From Paracerasibacillus soli (GTDB taxonomy: Bacteria; Bacillota; Bacilli; Bacillales; Amphibacillaceae), in the NCBI RefSeq assembly GCF_034006335.1, contig NZ_JAWDIQ010000001.1: a DNA stretch of 64,000 nucleotides. The stretch is one strand, 5' to 3'. The position numbers and the translations under genes were made by a program. Positions 38,423 to 47,296 of this stretch are shown piece after piece; positions within the stretch are counted from its first letter, which is position 1, and the number at the start of each line of letters is the position of its first letter. The notes under the pieces are model-generated. The model saw only the letters and a program-made list of their open reading frames with translations, made no database searches and was not told where the DNA came from.

Positions 38423-38654
38423 AGTTATATTTAGGCGAGTAACGTTTTACGAGCCGTAACCTCGACGTGCAACCAAAGCTCGACCTACCCCTGTCGAATC
38501 CTAAACGTCCCCGTATAAAAAGGAGATCATCGGAAGGTTGTTCTTACTAAGCTTTCGTCCTTCTAACAATATTTATTATAACATATACAGAGAAAACTTC
38601 AAGGTGCCCCTTAATGAATCATCTGGTTAGTTTTCCATGTTTTACAATATTGGT

Positions 38655-39125
38655 TTAACCCAACGTTCGATCTTTTAGTGCACGGTCAATATCACGTTTC
38701 ATTTGCTTCTGTTTTAAATCATCACGTTTATCATATTGCTTTTTACCGCGACCCAATCCAATTAGTACTTTCGCGAAGCCGTTTTTAATATACATTTTTA
38801 ATGGGACTAGTGCATAGCCTTTTTGTTGGGTTAACCCAACAAGTTTATCAATTTCTTTTCGATGTAATAACAATTTACGTGTTCTCGTAGGTTCATGATT
38901 AAATCGATTGCCTTGCTCATAAGGTGCAATATGCATATTGATTAATTGCACTTCACCACGATGATCAATTCTCGCATGGGAATCCTTTAAATTAACCCGT
39001 CCCGCACGAATTGACTTTATTTCTGTTCCTTGTAATACAATTCCTGCTTCATATGTCTCCTCAATAAAAAAGTCATGCGATGCTTTTTTATTTTGAGCAA
39101 TTGTAGCTCCCTTTCCTTTTGGCAT
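38655..39125 (-). CDS. smpB: SsrA-binding protein SmpB
   Basis: 156 residues; binds tmRNA and places it in stalled ribosomes. Recognised by IAQNKKASHDFFIEETYEAGIVLQGTEIKSIRAGRVNLKDSHARI and the basic C-terminal tail GRGKKQYDKRDDLKQKQMKRDI. ATG 39125 is chosen because GGGAGGG is properly spaced for it; the ATG two codons upstream lies on the ribosome site. It lies directly upstream of ssrA, as in Bacillus. Confidence 0.96.
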   Translation of the reverse strand: MPKGKGATIAQNKKASHDFFIEETYEAGIVLQGTEIKSIRAGRVNLKDSHARIDHRGEVQLINMHIAPYEQGNRFNHEPTRTRKLLLHRKEIDKLVGLTQQKGYALVPLKMYIKNGFAKVLIGLGRGKKQYDKRDDLKQKQMKRDIDRALKDRTLG

Positions 39126-39434
39126 TTCCATCCCTCCCGTCTTATAAAATGCGTATCATTAATTTTAACAAAGCTTAATCCAAAAGCCAACAGATAAGGA
39201 TACGCAGCCTCCTTATCATAAAACTATTTTCTAAAAAGAATTGTACTTTACACAAATTGCTGCGTAGGTAACCCTTCTACGTGCACCGCTATAGATTGAC
39301 ACAACGGTTTCCATGGTGACGAACAACCCAAACTATTCGTTACATAACAGTTTGCATGAACTATATGATATTCGTTAAAAATGCACTTACAAAAACAGGA
39401 CACCGCTATATACGATGTCCTGTTAGGGAGGGAA
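39126..39434. other. Intergenic region between mntA and smpB
   Basis: No gene. The terminator at 39387-39424 ends the manganese operon; the smpB promoter lies in the rest. Confidence 0.45.
39387..39424 (-). terminator. Terminator of the Mn-type ABC operon
   Basis: AACAGGACATCG and CGGTGTCCTGTT, followed by TTTTTG on the minus strand, 11 bases after the substrate-binding protein stop. Confidence 0.85.
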
Positions 39435-40376
39435 TTAATTACCTTTTAAACCATTGTAGATTTTATCAATATTATATTCCAAAAACTTGATATATGTGTC
39501 TCCTTCTTCACCTTTTTTTCCGATTTCATCCGAGAATATTTTATCTTCATAAATATTGATTCCAGTTTCTTTCGAGACAGTTTCCATTGGTCTTGGATCG
39601 ACGTTCGTTTCGAGAAATAATATTGGTACTTCGCGTTCCTTTAAAAAGCTAACAAGTTCCTTTATTTGTTGAGGTGAACCATTTTCTTCTGTATCTACTT
39701 CCCAAATATATGCTTCATCAAGTCCATATCGCTCTGCCATATATTGATATGCACGTTCACTCGTTACGAGAATACGACTTTCTTCTGGAAGCTCGGCAAT
39801 TTTCGTTTTGTATTCCTCATCGATTTCTTTTAATTTCGCTATATAATTTTCCGCGTTTTTTTCATATTCCGATTGATGATCTGGGTCTACTTTTATGAGA
39901 GCATCTCGCGCATTTTCTGCCATCTGAATCCCGACAACTGGATCTAAGAAAGCATGTGGATTAATTTCATGTTCTTCCCCGCTTTCCCCTTTCAAATAAT
40001 GCGGTTCAACACCATTCATCAGTTCAAATATATTTTCATCCTTTTGACCCACTGTATCCATCATTTTAAAAAACCAACCATGGTCGCCACCTTCTAAATT
40101 TAAACCATTGTAGAAAAGAACGTCCGCATCAGTTGCTTTTTTTGTATCTTCAGGTAATGGCTCATATTCATGGGGATCTGTTCCAACTGGAACGAGATTA
40201 TGAACATCCACATATTCTCCACCAATTTGATTCACAATATCCTCTAAAATGGTAAAACTTGTCACTACCTTTAATGCTCCTTCTTTTCCACTATCAGCAG
40301 TATCCTTATCTCCACATGCTGCCAATAGTATTGTTGCAAGTCCAAGGCTTAAAGCCAATTTAAAAAATCCTTTCAT
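39435..40376 (-). CDS. mntA: Manganese/zinc ABC substrate-binding lipoprotein
   Basis: 313 residues. The lipobox ILLAACG is followed by a TroA/PsaA-type fold. Metal ligands visible are His in GTDPHEYEPLP, His in INPHAFLDP, Glu in VTSERAYQYMAERYG, and Asp in KIFSDEIG. No long His-rich loop is present, which favours Mn over Zn. It is the third gene of an ATPase-permease-binding protein operon. The mntA name is by analogy with Bacillus. Confidence 0.87.
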   Translation of the reverse strand: MKGFFKLALSLGLATILLAACGDKDTADSGKEGALKVVTSFTILEDIVNQIGGEYVDVHNLVPVGTDPHEYEPLPEDTKKATDADVLFYNGLNLEGGDHGWFFKMMDTVGQKDENIFELMNGVEPHYLKGESGEEHEINPHAFLDPVVGIQMAENARDALIKVDPDHQSEYEKNAENYIAKLKEIDEEYKTKIAELPEESRILVTSERAYQYMAERYGLDEAYIWEVDTEENGSPQQIKELVSFLKEREVPILFLETNVDPRPMETVSKETGINIYEDKIFSDEIGKKGEEGDTYIKFLEYNIDKIYNGLKGN

Positions 40377-40415
40377 CTCTCTCCTACCTCTCCTTTTTCA
40401 AGCTTTTATTTATTA

Positions 40416-41270
40416 TTACAAGGCTGCTTTATTTTTACGTGTGCGTAACGCTCGCCATAAAACACCTTGTTTTGGTGAAAAGATAAATGCCAATATAAAT
40501 AATACTGTTGTTGCAAGTACAATGACAGCACCAGATGATAAATTATATTCCGAACTAAAATATAATCCAGCTACAGATGAAATCGACCCAAAAAAGGCAG
40601 ATAAGAAGATCATCGTTGATAGTCGATTCGTAAGTAAATATGCAGTCGAGGCTGGTGTAACAAGCATCGCTACGACTAACACAACACCAACAGTCTGTAA
40701 TGAAGCAACTGTTACCAACGTAAGAAGAATCATAATAACATAATGAATAAATCGTATTGGTAAGCCATACGCTTCAGCCATAGTCGGATCAAATGTCGTA
40801 ATTAAAAATTCTTTATAAAATAAAATGACGATAAGTAAAACAATCGCGCCGATGATTAGAGTTAACCACATATCAGAGGAACGAACCGCTAAAACATTTC
40901 CAAATAAAATTTGTGTCAAATCTATTGCTGTTGATGCCTTTGTAATAAGCAAAATACCTAACGCAAAAAATGCTGAAAAGACAATACCAATTGAAGAATC
41001 ACTTTTCACCCTGCTATTTTGGCTTATATATCCTATTCCGATAGATGTAAGTAAGCCCATAACTGCAGCACCATAAAAGTAATTAATATCTAACATAAAT
41101 GAAATCGCAACACCTGGAAGTACTGCATGAGAGATTGCATCACCCATTAATGCCATTCCACGCAAAACGATGAAACATCCGATGACTCCACAGAGTATAC
41201 CAACCATTACTGAAGTAAATAACGCCTTTTGCAAAAATTCATAGTGCATTAAATCTTGGATAAAGGACAT
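40416..41270 (-). CDS. mntC: Manganese/zinc ABC permease (ABC-3 family)
   Basis: 284 residues with about nine hydrophobic segments and the ABC-3 coupling loop CFIVLRGMALMGDAISHAVLPGVA. It overlaps the ATPase by one base at 41270 and lies 39 bases before the binding protein. It forms the membrane channel of the same importer. Confidence 0.9.
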   Translation of the reverse strand: MSFIQDLMHYEFLQKALFTSVMVGILCGVIGCFIVLRGMALMGDAISHAVLPGVAISFMLDINYFYGAAVMGLLTSIGIGYISQNSRVKSDSSIGIVFSAFFALGILLITKASTAIDLTQILFGNVLAVRSSDMWLTLIIGAIVLLIVILFYKEFLITTFDPTMAEAYGLPIRFIHYVIMILLTLVTVASLQTVGVVLVVAMLVTPASTAYLLTNRLSTMIFLSAFFGSISSVAGLYFSSEYNLSSGAVIVLATTVLFILAFIFSPKQGVLWRALRTRKNKAAL

Positions 41271-42012
41271 TACACACCCACCCCTACCTTTTCTAAAATC
41301 GTCATACTTGATTGGTATGCCTGCGTAATCGTTTCTGGAGTAAACACTTTTTGTACAGGTCCAGATTCAATTAATTCCTTATTCAATAAAATTAAATCGT
41401 CAAAGTAATCTTCTACTTTCGTTAAGTCATGATGGACGACAAACACTGTCTTTCCACGATCACGTAATTTCTTCAAAATCTGAATAATCGTTTTCTCACT
41501 TGAAACATCTATCCCTACGAAAGGTTCATCTAAAAAAAACAGCTCTGCATTTTGTGCTAATGCTCTTGCTAAAAAAACCCGTTGCTGTTGTCCCCCCGAT
41601 AATTCACCAATCTGCTGATGGCTATACTCCTCCATTCCAACCTCTTTTAAACATTGCATTGCCCATTCCTTATGTTTTGCTTTTGGCTTACGTAAGATTC
41701 CTAAATGGGGGTATGTTCCCAAGAGTACGGTATCAAATACATTTATCGGAAAATCCCAATCTAAATTGTTTCGCTGAGGTACATAAGCAATCCTTTTTCG
41801 CACAAGTTTAACTGGCTGATTTAAAACTTTTACTTCCCCTTTATCTTTTGGTATCAAGCCAAGAACTGCTTTCATTAGTGTAGATTTCCCAGCACCATTA
41901 GGCCCTACGATTCCAATTAATTTACCTGTACCAAAGGAAAAGAGATGTCACGCACTACTTCTTTTCCATAATAGGATACATGTAATTTTTTTACCGTTAT
42001 CGAATTTGTCAC
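41270..42012 (-). CDS. mntB: Manganese/zinc ABC ATPase (frameshift)
   Basis: Starts at GTG 42012 behind GGAAGG (MTNSITVKKLHVSYYGKEVVRDISF). One base is missing near 41935, after which the frame continues FGTGKLIGIVGPNGAGKSTLMKAVLG (Walker A), signature ELSGGQQQRVFLARAL and Walker B LFFLDEPFVGID. Repaired length is 247. It is first in the operon mntB-mntC-mntA. Confidence 0.87.
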
Positions 42013-42044
42013 TTTTTTCACCTTCCTAATAATTCTTCATAAAT

Positions 42045-42206
42045 TTTATCCCGCATTAACTGGCTGTAAGACCCCCACTTCAAGAATTCGAGTATAATCC
42101 AAGAAATGTAAGTGGGGGATCAACAGCCAGTAAAAGCCGATTCTGTTTAACTAACATTCAGTGGGGGAGATAGGGAAACCCCCACTGAATGAAGTTTCAC
42201 TTTATA
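42045..42206 (-). repeat. Palindromic dispersed repeat, copy 2
   Basis: Inverted copy of 765-925, with nearly identical sequence. It lies 33 bases before the first gene of the Mn-type ABC operon, in its leader. Confidence 0.9.
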
Positions 42207-42211
42207 TGTTC

Positions 42212-42252
42212 AACTTAAATTTAAGTTTATTATTGGCGGCACTTTAAGTGCC
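42212..42252 (-). promoter_or_regulatory. Two perfect palindromes upstream of the mnt operon
   Basis: AACTTAAATTTAAGTT (42212-42227) and GGCACTTTAAGTGCC (42238-42252) are exact dyads. They lie beyond repeat copy 2, about 200 bases from the ATPase start. They could be metal-regulator (MntR-type) operators of the original promoter; this is an inference. Confidence 0.45.
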
Positions 42253-42548
42253 TGTTCATCCTCTTCGTTTGATTTGTTTATATCAGTTATAAAAGTTAGC
42301 CATGGGAAACATTTACTTATACTCTATTCAAATATAACCCAATGGTTCTTCTTTTTATTTGATTTATGTATAGATACATTACATAGACATCGCCTATATG
42401 TAAACAGTTGCATTGACTCAAGTTTTATTGTACCCAACAAACTATTCGATGTCAACAACTATTTTTACCTAATGCAACTTTTGGTTTGGGTAATGCTATT
42501 TTTCACATATTTTACACGATTCTAGTTACTGATATTCCCTAATAACCA

Positions 42549-42592
42549 CACAAAAAAACACCAGGCAACAAAAAGTTCACCTCGTGTTTTTG
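42549..42592 (-). terminator. Terminator of rnr
   Basis: AACACGAGG and CCTGGTGTT with one mismatch each, followed by a T run on the minus strand, just after the rnr stop. Confidence 0.65.
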
Positions 42593-42600
42593 CGATATCT

Positions 42601-44763
42601 TTATTTTCTCTTTTTAGTCTTTTTTGGTTTGTTTACACGTACTAATTCAAAATCTACAACCCGTTCATCCGTATTCACACTTATAACCCGAACTTTTACT
42701 TCGTCTCCAATTCGATGAATTTGACCAGTTCTTTCACCAATCAATGCATAGTTTCGTTCATCAAAGTGATAATAATCATCTGTCAAATAGCTAACATGAA
42801 CGAGTCCTTCTACTGTATTTTCTAATTCGACAAACATTCCAAAGCTTGTGACAGAGCTAATAACACCGACATATTCTTCGCCAATCTTATCTGCCATGTA
42901 TTCTGCTTTTTTCAAATCATCTGTTTCACGCTCCGCATCAACTGCTCGCCTTTCCATTTCTGACGCGTGCTTTGTGAGATTAGGAAGAACATGTTCCCAG
43001 CTTGATAGAACTTTTTTGTTCATTTGCTTTTTAATCAAATACGTACGTATTAAACGATGAACAATTAAATCTGGATACCGACGAATTGGTGATGTAAAAT
43101 GCGTATAAAATTTTGTCGCTAAACCAAAATGTCCAATGCTTTCTGGATCGTATTTTGCCTGTTTCATAGAACGTAACATAAGTTTTGAAACAATCATTTC
43201 TTCAGGTTTTTCTCTTACATCTTCTATAATCTTTTGTAAGGCTTGAGGATGGACTTCATTTGCTGTCCCTTTTACGACATGTCCAAGTCCTGCTAAAAAT
43301 TCAAAGAAATGATGTAATTTAGCCTCGTCAGGATCCTCATGAATTCGATAAACAAATGGTACATTTAACCAATGAAAATGCTCGGCCACGGTTTCATTAG
43401 CAGCCAACATAAATTCCTCTATAAGCTTTTCTGCTACTGAACGTTCTCGAATCACGACATCCGTTGCTTTTCCTTCTTCATCAACTAAAACTTGGGCCTC
43501 TTTAAAATCAAAATCAATTGCACCACGACTCATTCGCTTTCTACGTAAAATTGCAGCGAGTTCCTCCATCTTTTCGAACATTGGAACGAGTGCATCATAT
43601 TTTTGACGTAACGTTTCGTCTTTATCGACTAATATTTTATTTACATCAGAATATGTCATTCTTTCTGTCGTTCGAATTACACTTTGAAAAATATCATGGT
43701 TCACAACTTTACCATTTCGGTCAATTTCCATTTCACAACTCAATGTTAATCTGTCAACTTGTGGGTTTAATGAGCAAATACCATTTGACAATCGATGTGG
43801 GATCATCGGGATAACCCGATCTACAAGATAAACGCTTGTCCCACGTTCTAATGCCTCTTTATCGATTGGAGAACCCTCTGTAACGTAATAACTTACATCT
43901 GCAATATGTACACCTAACTTATAATTATCGTTTTCTAACTTTTCTACTGTCACCGCGTCATCTAAGTCTTTTGCGTCCGCACCATCAATTGTAACAATGA
44001 CTTCTTCACGCAAATCTTTTCTATCCTGTAAGTCTTCCTCACTAATTTGTTCGGGTACATTTGTAGCATGTTCGATTACTTCATCTGGGAAATCAATCGT
44101 AATACCATGTTTATATATAATAGACAAGATATCTATTCCAGGGTCATTTTTATGCCCTAAAATTTTAGTGATTTCACCTTCTGCACTTTTACGGTCTTCA
44201 GGGTATTTTGTAATTTTTGCAATTACTTTATGGCCTGTAACAGCCCCATTCATTTTACTTTTTGGAATAAAAATATCGTTAGGAATTCGTTTGTCATCAA
44301 CAATTACAAAACCAAATGCTCTATTATCTTCAAAAGTTCCGACTACCTCATCAACTGCACGTTCTAATATTCGGATGACTGTTCCTTCCGGTCGATTTCC
44401 TGCTTCATCCATTTTTTCAATTCGAACGAGTACTTTATCCTTATTCATTGCGGACGCTAGATCTGAGTGATGAATATATACATCAGACTGTTCCTCGTCA
44501 TCAGGAATTAAAAATGCAAAACCTTTTGCATGCATTTGAATTGTTCCTCGGATTAGGTTCATTCTTTCAGGTAGACCAAAGCGATTTTTTCGTGTTCGAA
44601 CAAGTTCACCAGCATGCTCTAATTCATTTAATGCAATAACTAATTCTTTAAAATCAGTTGCATCTTCAATTTTCAATAATTCCTCAAGTTCTTTTACGGC
44701 AAAAGGCTTTTTATTATTTTCCTTAAAAAAAGCTCGTACACGTTCTTTTAAATTCTCATCCAT
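42601..44763 (-). CDS. rnr: Ribonuclease R
   Basis: A 3'-5' exoribonuclease of about 720 residues. N-terminal winged-helix and cold-shock domains (RGTIQMHAKGFAFLIPD, RAFGFVIVDDKRIPNDIFIP) are followed by the RNB catalytic core with DGADAKDLDDAVTVEK, an S1 domain (YVGVISSVTSFGMFVELENTVEGLVHV) and a basic tail KPKKTKKRK. ATG 44763 is preferred to a GTG three codons upstream, because GAAGG spacing fits. In Bacillus it is followed by smpB; here an ABC operon lies between. Confidence 0.96.
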   Translation of the reverse strand: MDENLKERVRAFFKENNKKPFAVKELEELLKIEDATDFKELVIALNELEHAGELVRTRKNRFGLPERMNLIRGTIQMHAKGFAFLIPDDEEQSDVYIHHSDLASAMNKDKVLVRIEKMDEAGNRPEGTVIRILERAVDEVVGTFEDNRAFGFVIVDDKRIPNDIFIPKSKMNGAVTGHKVIAKITKYPEDRKSAEGEITKILGHKNDPGIDILSIIYKHGITIDFPDEVIEHATNVPEQISEEDLQDRKDLREEVIVTIDGADAKDLDDAVTVEKLENDNYKLGVHIADVSYYVTEGSPIDKEALERGTSVYLVDRVIPMIPHRLSNGICSLNPQVDRLTLSCEMEIDRNGKVVNHDIFQSVIRTTERMTYSDVNKILVDKDETLRQKYDALVPMFEKMEELAAILRRKRMSRGAIDFDFKEAQVLVDEEGKATDVVIRERSVAEKLIEEFMLAANETVAEHFHWLNVPFVYRIHEDPDEAKLHHFFEFLAGLGHVVKGTANEVHPQALQKIIEDVREKPEEMIVSKLMLRSMKQAKYDPESIGHFGLATKFYTHFTSPIRRYPDLIVHRLIRTYLIKKQMNKKVLSSWEHVLPNLTKHASEMERRAVDAERETDDLKKAEYMADKIGEEYVGVISSVTSFGMFVELENTVEGLVHVSYLTDDYYHFDERNYALIGERTGQIHRIGDEVKVRVISVNTDERVVDFELVRVNKPKKTKKRK

Positions 44764-44827
44764 TTCGAACACCTTCTTTCTCTTGCCATCTTCTATTATA
44801 TTATTTCCCCTAATTTTGTAATATTAA

Positions 44828-45577
44828 TCACTTTTCCCAGTCTAGAGATTCTAAAAACTGATAAATATCTTCATGAAGTTGATCTTTTTGTTTATCGAGC
44901 GTAATGACATGACCTGATTGTTCATACCAACGAATTTCCTTTACATCTGATTCTATTTGATTATAAATGTAAGTTGCGCTATCGGTATTAATCATTTCAT
45001 CATTCCGTGCTTGAACGACCATCACTGGCGTATAAATCGTATCAACGTTTTCCTTTACATCGTTAATAAGATTACCAATTTGCGTAAATAAAGGTTTTGA
45101 TTCCCCCATTAACTTATCCAGTTCTTTTTCAATTATTTGGTCATCTTTTCTTTCTAATTGTTTATATCCCTTAGAAAAATGTTTAAATCCTGCTGTTAAT
45201 TGCTGTTCATTATCAAAAAACATTGGTGCACACATTGGGATCATTGCTTTCAAGTTTTCAGAATAACTCAATTTTAAACCGAGTACGCCACCTAGAGATA
45301 AGCCTGCAACAGCAATTTCTTGATAACCTAGATTTTTTAAATGTGTAAAGGCTTGTTGGACGTCTTCCCACCATTCAGATGGATTAGATTCAATTAACTT
45401 TTCAGGTGGTAATCCATGTCCTCGAAATATTGGCGCATGACTCGTATATCCTTTCTTTTCAAGGAATCGACCAAGCATGCGGACATCTGCAGAATGACCT
45501 GTAAAACCATGAAGTAATAATACCGCACGTGGTCCTGCTTCAAATGTAAACGGTTCTGGTTGTTTTATTTTCATCAT
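44828..45577 (-). CDS. est: Carboxylesterase (alpha/beta hydrolase, EstA/YvaK type)
   Basis: About 249 residues. The nucleophile Ser is in VAGLSLGGVLGL, the acid Asp in QARNDEMINTD and the His in EQSGHVITLD; the oxyanion region is LLLHGFTGHSAD. The start ATG at 45577 follows AAAGGATC. It matches the carboxylesterase that lies between secG and rnr in Bacillus. It would hydrolyse short-chain esters. Confidence 0.92.
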   Translation of the reverse strand: MMKIKQPEPFTFEAGPRAVLLLHGFTGHSADVRMLGRFLEKKGYTSHAPIFRGHGLPPEKLIESNPSEWWEDVQQAFTHLKNLGYQEIAVAGLSLGGVLGLKLSYSENLKAMIPMCAPMFFDNEQQLTAGFKHFSKGYKQLERKDDQIIEKELDKLMGESKPLFTQIGNLINDVKENVDTIYTPVMVVQARNDEMINTDSATYIYNQIESDVKEIRWYEQSGHVITLDKQKDQLHEDIYQFLESLDWEK

Positions 45578-45668
45578 TAATGATCCTTTCATTATGTTTA
45601 TTATACCTTATGATGGTAGTTTCATGTGTTTATACATGGAATAATAACGTCCTATATGCTAATTTTAG

Positions 45669-45705
45669 CAATAAAAAATCCTTACCATATTACATGATAA
45701 GGAAG
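45669..45705 (-). terminator. Terminator of secG
   Basis: CCTTATCATG and its partner TGGTAAGG, followed by ATTTTTTATTG on the minus strand. Confidence 0.75.
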
Positions 45706-45714
45706 AAATTACTA

Positions 45715-45945
45715 TTATACAATATAAACACTTACAAATGCTAAGACAAAAAATAAAACACCCGTGATGACCGTACCCCGATGTAAAACGAGATCAATTC
45801 CGCGAGCTTTTTGCTTACCGAATAATTGTTCTGCTCCGCCCGAAATTGCACCTGATAATCCTTCACTTTTACCACTTTGCAATAAAACAAAAACAATCAT
45901 GATAATTGAATCAATGACAAGTAATACATTCACTACAGTTTCCAT
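45715..45945 (-). CDS. secG: Protein translocase subunit SecG
   Basis: A 76-residue inner-membrane protein with two helices. The core SecG motif is LLVIDSIIMIVFVLLQSGKSEGLSGAISGGAEQLFGKQKARGID, then a second helix. ATG 45945 (METVVN) is preceded by GGGGG. It is part of the SecYEG export channel. Confidence 0.93.
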   Translation of the reverse strand: METVVNVLLVIDSIIMIVFVLLQSGKSEGLSGAISGGAEQLFGKQKARGIDLVLHRGTVITGVLFFVLAFVSVYIV

Positions 45946-45963
45946 TACTGAGACCCCCTGCAT

Positions 45964-46275
45964 TTCACGTCCTGTATTTATTTCGTAATATTTATTTACA
46001 CGATTTTAAACATACTAATACTTTAGCATACCTGCGATTCAGATAGCAAGTCATTTTTAATAGGTAAAGTCATGATCTTATCACGATATAGACAAATTAC
46101 AAATGGAACGGTTGGGAATATCAGAAAAAAGTGAGTCAGTCTCACGTTGTTGAATCTTGCTTGTGAATCTGGGCGCAAATATGAACACATATTTGTTTCC
46201 TTATAATAGGAAATAAGACGCGTCAAAAATGAAGTAATTTGCTTTCTCGTGGTAGTATGAATAAGAGGTGATCAT
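45964..46275. other. Divergent promoter region between secG and a lipase gene
   Basis: No gene is called. A minus-strand frame (46023-46226) has no ribosome site or family features. The divergent promoters for secG and the lipase must lie here; the lipase has GAGGTG before its ATG. Confidence 0.4.
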
Positions 46276-47202
46276 ATGACAGAAACATTCTGGTTACAAT
46301 CTACAACTGACAATATAGACATTTATGTATCGGCTTGGAATCATGCAGCAAAACCTAAAGCTATTATCCAATTAGCACACGGTATGGTTGAGCATATTGC
46401 ACGCTATGAAGAATTTGCAAATTTTCTTACCGAAAATAACTTTGCTGTTTTTGGACATGATCATCGTGGTCATGGTCAAACAGGTTTAAAACAGGGACAA
46501 TTAGGATATTTATCCTCTACAGATGGTTTTGATAAAATGGTAGACGATCTATATACTGTTACAACATATATTAAAAGCTTGTACGCTGATATTCCTATCA
46601 TTCTTTTTGGTCATAGTATGGGGTCCTTTGTAGTCCGAAGATACATACAAACATATTCCGATGATATCGATGGCGTAATACTATCTGGAACTGGATATTT
46701 TCCAGCAACGGTATCTAGGATTGGTAAGCATTTTGCAAATCTATTTGCACCACAAAAAGAAGCGAAACTATTTAATTTACTTGCTTTTGGTTCGTATAAT
46801 AAACGTATCAAAAAGTCAAATACGGCATTTGATTGGCTAACACGTGATGACATTGCAGTTGAAAAGTATATGGATGATCCATTATGTGGCTTTACACCTT
46901 CAGGTAGATTCTTTTATGATTTAATGTCAGGTTTATACACCATTCATCAGGAGAGCGCAAACCAAGCGATTAATCCTACTTTTCCAATACTATTTATTAG
47001 TGGCGATCATGACCCTGTCGGAAGTTATGGCAAAGGAGTATGGAAAGTAGCCAAACTTTATTGTGATATTGGTTTTAATAAAGTAACTGTTCAATTATTC
47101 CCAGATGCAAGGCATGAAGTACTGCACGAACTTAATAAACATGATGTGTATGAGCAAATATATCGTTGGATAGAGAACGAAGTAACATTCAGTCGATTGT
47201 GA
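46276..47202 (+). CDS. Alpha/beta hydrolase, monoacylglycerol-lipase-like
   Basis: 308 residues. The nucleophile is in LFGHSMGSFVVRR, the acid in ISGDHDPVG, the His in DARHEVLHEL; the N-terminal HGMVEHIARYEEFANFL and FGHDHRGHGQT match the lysophospholipase/monoacylglycerol lipase group. It is monocistronic, with no signal peptide, so it acts in the cytoplasm or on the membrane face. It likely cleaves lysolipids or monoglycerides. Confidence 0.88.
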   Translation: MTETFWLQSTTDNIDIYVSAWNHAAKPKAIIQLAHGMVEHIARYEEFANFLTENNFAVFGHDHRGHGQTGLKQGQLGYLSSTDGFDKMVDDLYTVTTYIKSLYADIPIILFGHSMGSFVVRRYIQTYSDDIDGVILSGTGYFPATVSRIGKHFANLFAPQKEAKLFNLLAFGSYNKRIKKSNTAFDWLTRDDIAVEKYMDDPLCGFTPSGRFFYDLMSGLYTIHQESANQAINPTFPILFISGDHDPVGSYGKGVWKVAKLYCDIGFNKVTVQLFPDARHEVLHELNKHDVYEQIYRWIENEVTFSRL

Positions 47203-47296
47203 TTATTTCACATATTAATAAATGAAGTTAGTTTACTTGAATGTAAAGCTAAAAAAAGCCTAAAATAGATACTGTATAGTAGAAAGGTGGTATATT

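Larger units (their letters stand above)
37863..38513 (-). ncRNA. ssrA: tmRNA (ssrA), interrupted by a group I intron
   Basis: The RNA begins GGGGACGTTTAGGATTCGAC at 38513 and ends GTCTCCACCA at 37863, so 5' and 3' ends can pair as the tRNA-like acceptor stem. The tag reading frame is at 38387-38422. The T-stem and T-loop begin as GGACGCGGGTTCGAT and are cut after that T at 38165; the other half, TCCCGCC, resumes at 37879. The 285 bases between form an intron. Without it the molecule is about 366 nt, a normal size. The -10 element is probably TATAAT near 38577, about 60 bases before the mature 5' end. smpB lies directly upstream on the same strand. Confidence 0.95.
42013..42600. other. Intergenic region between rnr and the mnt operon
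   Basis: Contains repeat copy 2, two palindromes and an rnr terminator (see separate entries). The rest (about 42260-42545) has no recognisable gene. Confidence 0.5.

Noticed and set aside
42274..42525. Plus-strand frame of about 83 codons upstream of rnr
   Set aside because: Low-complexity hydrophobic translation of AT-rich intergenic DNA, with no ribosome site.
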